Shown one piece after another: positions 59,114 through 64,000 of a stretch of 64,000 nucleotides of DNA. This DNA comes from Artemisia argyi (lineage: Eukaryota > Streptophyta > Magnoliopsida > Asterales > Asteraceae), in contig CM060691.1 of the NCBI GenBank assembly GCA_030686995.1, positions 90,517,055 to 90,581,054 of the forward strand. Reading direction: 5' to 3'. How positions within the stretch are numbered: position 1 is the stretch's first letter; every line of letters begins with the position of its first letter. Under the pieces are notes generated by a model. That model saw only the letters and a program-made list of their open reading frames with translations, was not told the DNA's origin and searched no databases. The translations under genes were made by a program, and so were the position numbers.

Positions 59114-62100
59114 CTAACAACATTTTTTTTTTTGTTTTGTTGCCTTTTTTTTGCCTGCACTAGAACCTTCAGTTTGGAGATCTGATTCTTTAATACCAGT
59201 AGAACCTTCAACTTGTGTGGCTTCAACAACACTAGCAGTATTTGGATCTGATTGTTCAATAGCAGACTCAGGTTGAACTTGTGACTCTTGGGTTGGATGA
59301 ACAAACTTAATGGAAGCTTTCATGGCCCTGTATTCTATAATATCAGGATCATCCTCTGGGAATCTCTCAGGGAAATTGCAATCAAACAAAGGATCCATCA
59401 TTGCTTCCCATTCTTGTTCTTTTCTTTCTATTTCCTCATCCATTCTTGCATACATCTTTTCCTCTTTCATGAACTGCTTTAAAGCTTCTTCACCAAGTCT
59501 TTCAGATTCCTCTCTTTGATAGTTTTGCATTTGTTCTTCTTCTTCATCCAATAGTCCTTGCAGGTATTCATGTTCCATTGCTTGCCTAATGTCTTCTTCA
59601 TCCATGGTCTACAAACAGAAATATGGTTGGTAAGTATTCCATGTATTATTGTGACCATTTACATAAGACATATAAGTAAGTAAGAAAGTATTCCTTGTAT
59701 TATTGTGACCATTTACATAAGACATATAAGTAAGTAAGAAAAATGATATAACATAAATATGCTTGTATTACCTTTTCAGCACTGCCACCATGACCATTGC
59801 CTCTGCCACCATGTCCATTGCCTCTGCCACCACCTCTAGAACATGTAGCACCACTTCTAGAACCTCTCCCACCACCTCTGGAACCTCTCCCACCATTACC
59901 TTGCCCTCTGCCACCACTACCAGAACCTCTGCCACCACTTTCTTCTCCCCTCCCACCACTACCAGAACCTCTACCACCTCTGTTACCTCTGCCCCTTATC
60001 CTTGCTGAGGCAGGTCTATGTTGTGGCTCTCTCTTTCTACCTACTGGTCTCCTAACTATTGGTGGTTTAGGAACACTTGGTTTGTCACAAGTTGTCTTAT
60101 TGTGACCAACTGTTTGGCAGTTTGAACATCTCATCTGCTTTCCCCTTCTACTCACTTGTGAGTTATTCTCATCTGGTGCTTTAACTCTTGCTTTTTTGGG
60201 TCTTCCAGGCATTTTCCTCACAATTGGAGGTAATGGGGGGTCATTGTTGGTCCTAATCCAGAAGAGAGATCCCAATACTGGCCTAATGAAGAATTGGTAT
60301 GCATTGGCCCACATTTCCTAACTATACCAATGACAAACCCCCTCATCTGCATCTCTACTTAAATGCATATAGGCTGCAACTGCATGTATGCAGGGAAATC
60401 CACTTAATTGCCATAACCTACATGAACAGGTTTGGTTAGTCAAGTTGACAGCAAATGCCTTAGCTCCAGATCTCACTTCCAAGACATCATAAGTACTTGC
60501 TAGAACATCCCAATGCCTGCAAGTTACACAATACAAGTCAGTCAAACAACCTAAAAAGGTAGACATGTAAAGTAAGTTAGAGAACACAAACCTTGACTCT
60601 CTCTTGAAGTATTCAAGTTTCTTCCTAATAGTTGGGGTTATGCTGTCTTCTAAGTTAACAGCTAACTTGTGCATTGCCAGTAACCTCTGCATGATGTATA
60701 TCCTAATGTCTTCCAACATAGTGATAATCGGCTTTGATCTTTGTAACAGGATAGCCCTATGATAACTCTTAGAAATCCCATTCTCAAAAGCAGCACACTT
60801 GACATTAAGATTGAAGAATGCTCTACACCATGTATTTGGATTTCTTTGGATCAGGTACTCATAAGCCTCATTGTTCTCTGTCTTCAGTTCATCCATCCTT
60901 GCATGAAATTGTTGCTCCATAGTACTTGATGCTGACCTCCAAAAAAGGCTTTGTAATGCCAAACCAGTATACTTCTTTTTGAAGTTAGCATAGACATGCC
61001 TTGTGCATTTTCTATGCTCTGCATGAGGCAACCAATCAGCAACAACATCTAACAGACCCTGTGTACAATAAATTATGTTATAAAACATTTAAATAGTACA
61101 AATAATTAAAGTTAGTAAACATACTTACCTTATGTGAATCTGAAATCAGTGTTAATCCTGTGCCTAGTTGCAGGTTGAGATCATCATGAAGCAGTGAAAG
61201 GAACCAGGTCCAATTCATATAGTTTTCAACCCTGACAACAGCCCAAGCAATGGGGTACATCTGATTGTTGGCATCTCTCCCCATTGCTGTCAGCAACTCA
61301 CCTTTGCATGTATGCTTCAAAAAACATCCATCTAAACCAATGATTCTCCTACAACCTTGCATCCACCCTTCTTTAACACCCTTGAAACAGATATAGAACC
61401 TTTTGAAATAGACATTCCCAGAATTGGTTTCCTCTACATCTAGTTCACAAGTTGAACCAGGGTTTGAATCTAACAGTGCCCTCGTATAGTCCCACAACCT
61501 ACCATAATGCTCAATTAAGCCTCCCTCATGGTTAAACAATGCCCTTTGCTTGGCCCTCTTGCACTGTCCTAAAGAAACCTCAATGAGAAACTTCTCCCTT
61601 ATTAAACTTTTCATCTTAATATAAGGAATAAATGGATCATTAAGGATCTCTTTAGACATGTGGTATGCAATCCACTTGTAAGTTACCAGGGAACCAAGAT
61701 TATAGTTTCTAGAACAGTTATGGTCTGGTTTCAATGTTTTGATCTGGAATGAGTGCTCAGTGCTCATCCATGAAGCCCATAGTCTAAAACCACAAACAGG
61801 AAGCTTATTCTTATCATCTCTTAACCTCTTCCTTTTAGCCCTAGGTGTTTCAGGTGGTTTGGGTGAGTTGGTATTTGGGTTAACCACTGGTGAACTTGTT
61901 CCCTCAACATCAGTGCTACATCCCTCCCCCCTTTTTCTAACCCTTAATGTCCTAGGAGACTTAGAACCAACATTTTTCTTTGGCAATTTTTTGTAACTTT
62001 TTGTTGTCTTTGGAGACTTGGCAGACTTACTAGACTTAGTACACTGACTAGGCTTAGCAGCCTTGTTTGGTTTTTTAGGAGTCTTGGAGTTGCTGGTACT

Positions 62101-63104
62101 AGCCTCAGCATCATTAAACAAAGACTTTTGTATCTTCCTTTTTTTGTTAATGTACCTCCCAGTAGACCTACCATCCTCAACACTCCTACCACAAAAAACT
62201 AGTAGAGTCTTCCAATCATTTCTTTCAAACCATAATTGGTAACCATTTGCTACTCCATAGTTGGCTAAGGCAAGCTTCAATTGGTCAGGATGTTCATACC
62301 TCATACTTAAGACAGGTGTCATTTGGTTCCAAGGAGTTTTAGGGTCATGTTTGGGATAACAAACACCTTTTTTAGCTTGAAAAATAGGGTCAATGTTATC
62401 AGCTTCAGGGTCATCTAAAGCCTCACATTCTGCTTGAGGGACTGAATGATCATGATAGTCAACATACATGTCACTGTTGTGGCACATTTTGTTTAGAAAT
62501 GGGTCTTTAATGGTTAGGTTCTTTATAACTACATTGTCTTCCCCTTCATTATGAAAATCAACATCAGGGAAATCCTCACACTCATCACTACTGTAGTATT
62601 CATCACTAGAGCCACTACTTAAGATCCCATTTGCTTCCTCATTTATAAAATCCATGATATCATAGTCAAAGTGTTCCACATACAGGTCAATATACCATTT
62701 GTTGTCATACCCAACCCTTAGAAACTCTTGAACATCATTATCTGTCTTAATTTCTTTAATACCAACATTCAAAGGTGTTCTTAGGGGACAGTAATTTAAC
62801 CTATACACAATCCCATGAACATAATGCTTGATAATCTCACGAAAATCAGTAAAGCTCATACCTTCGAAGTCAATATCAGTGATTTGCTTTTCATAACCTT
62901 CCAAGTATCTTAAAGGGCTAGGAACAAACGCCCCATCGTGGTGTAAATTGACAGTGAAAACTCTATCTGCAATTGTAAAACAAGAAAAAAATTAGGGTTC
63001 GTAAAAATTAGGGTTTCTGAAAATTAATGTTCTAACTGAAATTAACATAGGGGAAACACCATTTGACATATATAATTAACATTTACAATGTTACCTTTTA
63101 CCAT
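59114..63104 (-). pseudogene. MULE2 MURA-type transposase, one nonsense codon
   Basis: Five exons, all GT..AG: 63095-63104, 61129-62966, 60592-61058, 59772-60516 and 59114-59608; 1,184 codons before the final stop. In order: PB1-like domain (RVFTVNLHHDGAF, WYIDLYVEHFDYDI), acidic linker, MuDR DNA-binding region split by a Lys/Ser-rich insert (about residues 260-360), and the catalytic domain (RRIIGLDGCFLKHTCKGELL, LTLISDSHK). Then come the SWIM finger CSCRLWQLSGFPCIH, a CCHC knuckle CSNCQTVGHNKTTC, a Gly-Arg-rich stretch and a very acidic tail. An in-frame TAG (60318-60320) sits in the conserved HWYS-EMWANAY block. A run of 11 T (59123-59133) probably hides a frameshift, as the typical MULE C-terminus (SERIKMMQGKKFKF) follows in another frame down to 58969. 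Confidence 0.9.
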
Positions 63105-63314
63105 CTTCAACTTTTAGATCATTAATTAAACAACAATCATAATTAGGGTTTCGTGTGAGAGATAAGTGTGTGAATATGAACGTTAACCACACTATCGTAT
63201 TCTATTTATACCTAAATATAATCCACGTGGTATATCCACCTCAGTAAAAAAAAAAAAAAAAGAAAGAAAAAAAACGTGTCGGTCATTTTAATTTAGCAAA
63301 CGGTTGCCTGTGAG

Positions 63315-63433
63315 GATAATGACTAAATTGTCGAAAATTAGCAACTTCTACATACTAAATTGGTAATAAAAATAGTTTGTTACCTAACTCTGTAAAATTG
63401 GGAAAGTATGTTGCTAATTTATGGATTTTACCC
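63315..63433 (-). repeat. MULE2 right terminal inverted repeat
   Basis: Inverse of 57588-57706, ending GGATTTTACCC. It lies about 210 bp upstream of the transposase start codon and probably holds its promoter. Confidence 0.92.
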
Positions 63434-63442
63434 TTTCTTTTA

Positions 63443-64000
63443 TCTTTGCCACCATCGCTATGTAATAATTAGTTACGGAGTATTACATTTTCTTTAATAT
63501 TTCCCGTATAATTTATACTTAGAGTTTTGTTTATTTCAATCTTACAAAGATAACACCTCCAATTGAAATTATATGTGAGGTTTTTTCAGTGACAGGTTGT
63601 TGTTAGAAAGCCATAGGATTTAAGATTGTTCAAAATAATGATTTGATGAATGAACATATACCTCCGACACTTTTGAGGTTTTACAACTATTATTCTCAAT
63701 GTTCTAAAACCTGCGGTGACTGGGGCCTGGCCGCTTCAGCTGTTACAAAACCTTGGATAAGGAAAAAGTGTTGGAAAATTTAGTGCACTTGTGGGATTTG
63801 TTCACACCTGGTAATGGGCTTGGAGGTACGGAGTGTACACCCATCAGGTCCCTGAACACCCTGACTCAGATAGTGGTTAAGTGTTTTCAGTGTATGATGA
63901 AGTTCAGTGAGTTCACTCTTTCAGGGAGTGATACTCTGGACTGAATGGTATTCATTAGGTTGATGAGTTCAGCTCAGGCTGAAGGATCTCATCAGGGAGT
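63443..64000. other. Right-edge intergenic sequence
   Basis: AT-rich to about 63690, then a more GC-balanced stretch to the edge. A short frame at 63753-63944 is not supported by any recognisable motif. Confidence 0.4.

Larger units (their letters stand above)
57579..63442. mobile_element. MULE2: complete Mutator-like element
   Basis: The element spans 57588-63433 (5,846 bp) and is flanked by a perfect 9-bp duplication TTTCTTTTA (57579-57587 and 63434-63442). It contains a convergent pair of genes: the transposase on the minus strand (59114-63104) and a GRF zinc-finger gene on the plus strand (57938-58333). This is the layout of maize MuDR, with a different second gene. Terminal repeats are about 119 bp and unrelated in sequence to those of MULE1. 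Only one nonsense codon and one probable frameshift are visible, so it is nearly autonomous. Confidence 0.92.

Noticed and set aside
59763..60105. Thr- and Pro-rich plus-strand frames
   Set aside because: Antisense of the Gly-Arg-rich part of the MULE2 transposase.
63753..63944. 63-codon frame at the right edge
   Set aside because: No recognisable motif, splice context or neighbouring exon.

Overview
The window is nuclear DNA from a flowering plant: AT-rich, with intron-containing genes using GT..AG splice sites, many microsatellites, and plant transposons of nearly every class. The style of the Ty1/copia element and its extra downstream open reading frames suggests an asterid, most likely Asteraceae. 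That is an impression, not a proof.

Layout. (1) 1-2835: the 5' end of a cytochrome c1 gene (CYC1) on the minus strand, running off the left edge. (2) 3432-36207: a Mutator-like element (MULE1) with 9-bp target duplications TATAATGTT. It is interrupted by an 11.7-kb SIRE-like Ty1/copia element inserted in the codons for its SWIM zinc finger (5-bp duplication CAATT). A 2,677-bp inversion (4099-6775) later scrambled the MULE1 transposase and the copia 5' LTR. (3) A 500-N gap (17189-17688) separates two copies of the same 15,290 bp (1899-17188 and 17689-32978) at a constant offset of 15,790. Every stretch I compared was identical, including the CA and A runs, so I read this as an uncollapsed contig overlap. 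Corrected, MULE1 is about 16,986 bp with its passenger and about 5.3 kb without it. (4) 36217-39027: intergenic MITEs. (5) 39028-42324 (+): a membrane-anchored kelch-repeat gene, convergent with (6) 42861-46913 (-): a plastid SET-domain gene of the Rubisco methyltransferase family. (7) 46914-53384: repeats, including a Stowaway MITE, a foldback element, a Helitron-like tandem, a hAT-like end and a decayed unidentified gene. (8) 53385-56325 (-): mitochondrial ribosomal protein uL13, with a hAT-type element in an intron. (9) 57588-63433: a second complete MULE (MULE2; duplication TTTCTTTTA) with a nearly intact transposase.

Most notable points. Both MULEs, which are diverged and have unrelated terminal repeats, carry the same second gene: a small GRF zinc-finger protein with a helical segment and one C-terminal membrane segment. 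It lies convergent to the transposase, where maize MuDR carries mudrB. The copia element carries about six copies of a GC-rich, hairpin-capable module of about 77 bp. Two classes of these sit just upstream of TATA boxes: in each LTR, and before the extra open reading frames downstream of pol.

The host genes (CYC1, kelch, SET, uL13m) look intact where covered and are ordinary single-copy nuclear genes for organelle or endomembrane proteins. Everything else is transposon-derived or unassigned intergenic sequence.
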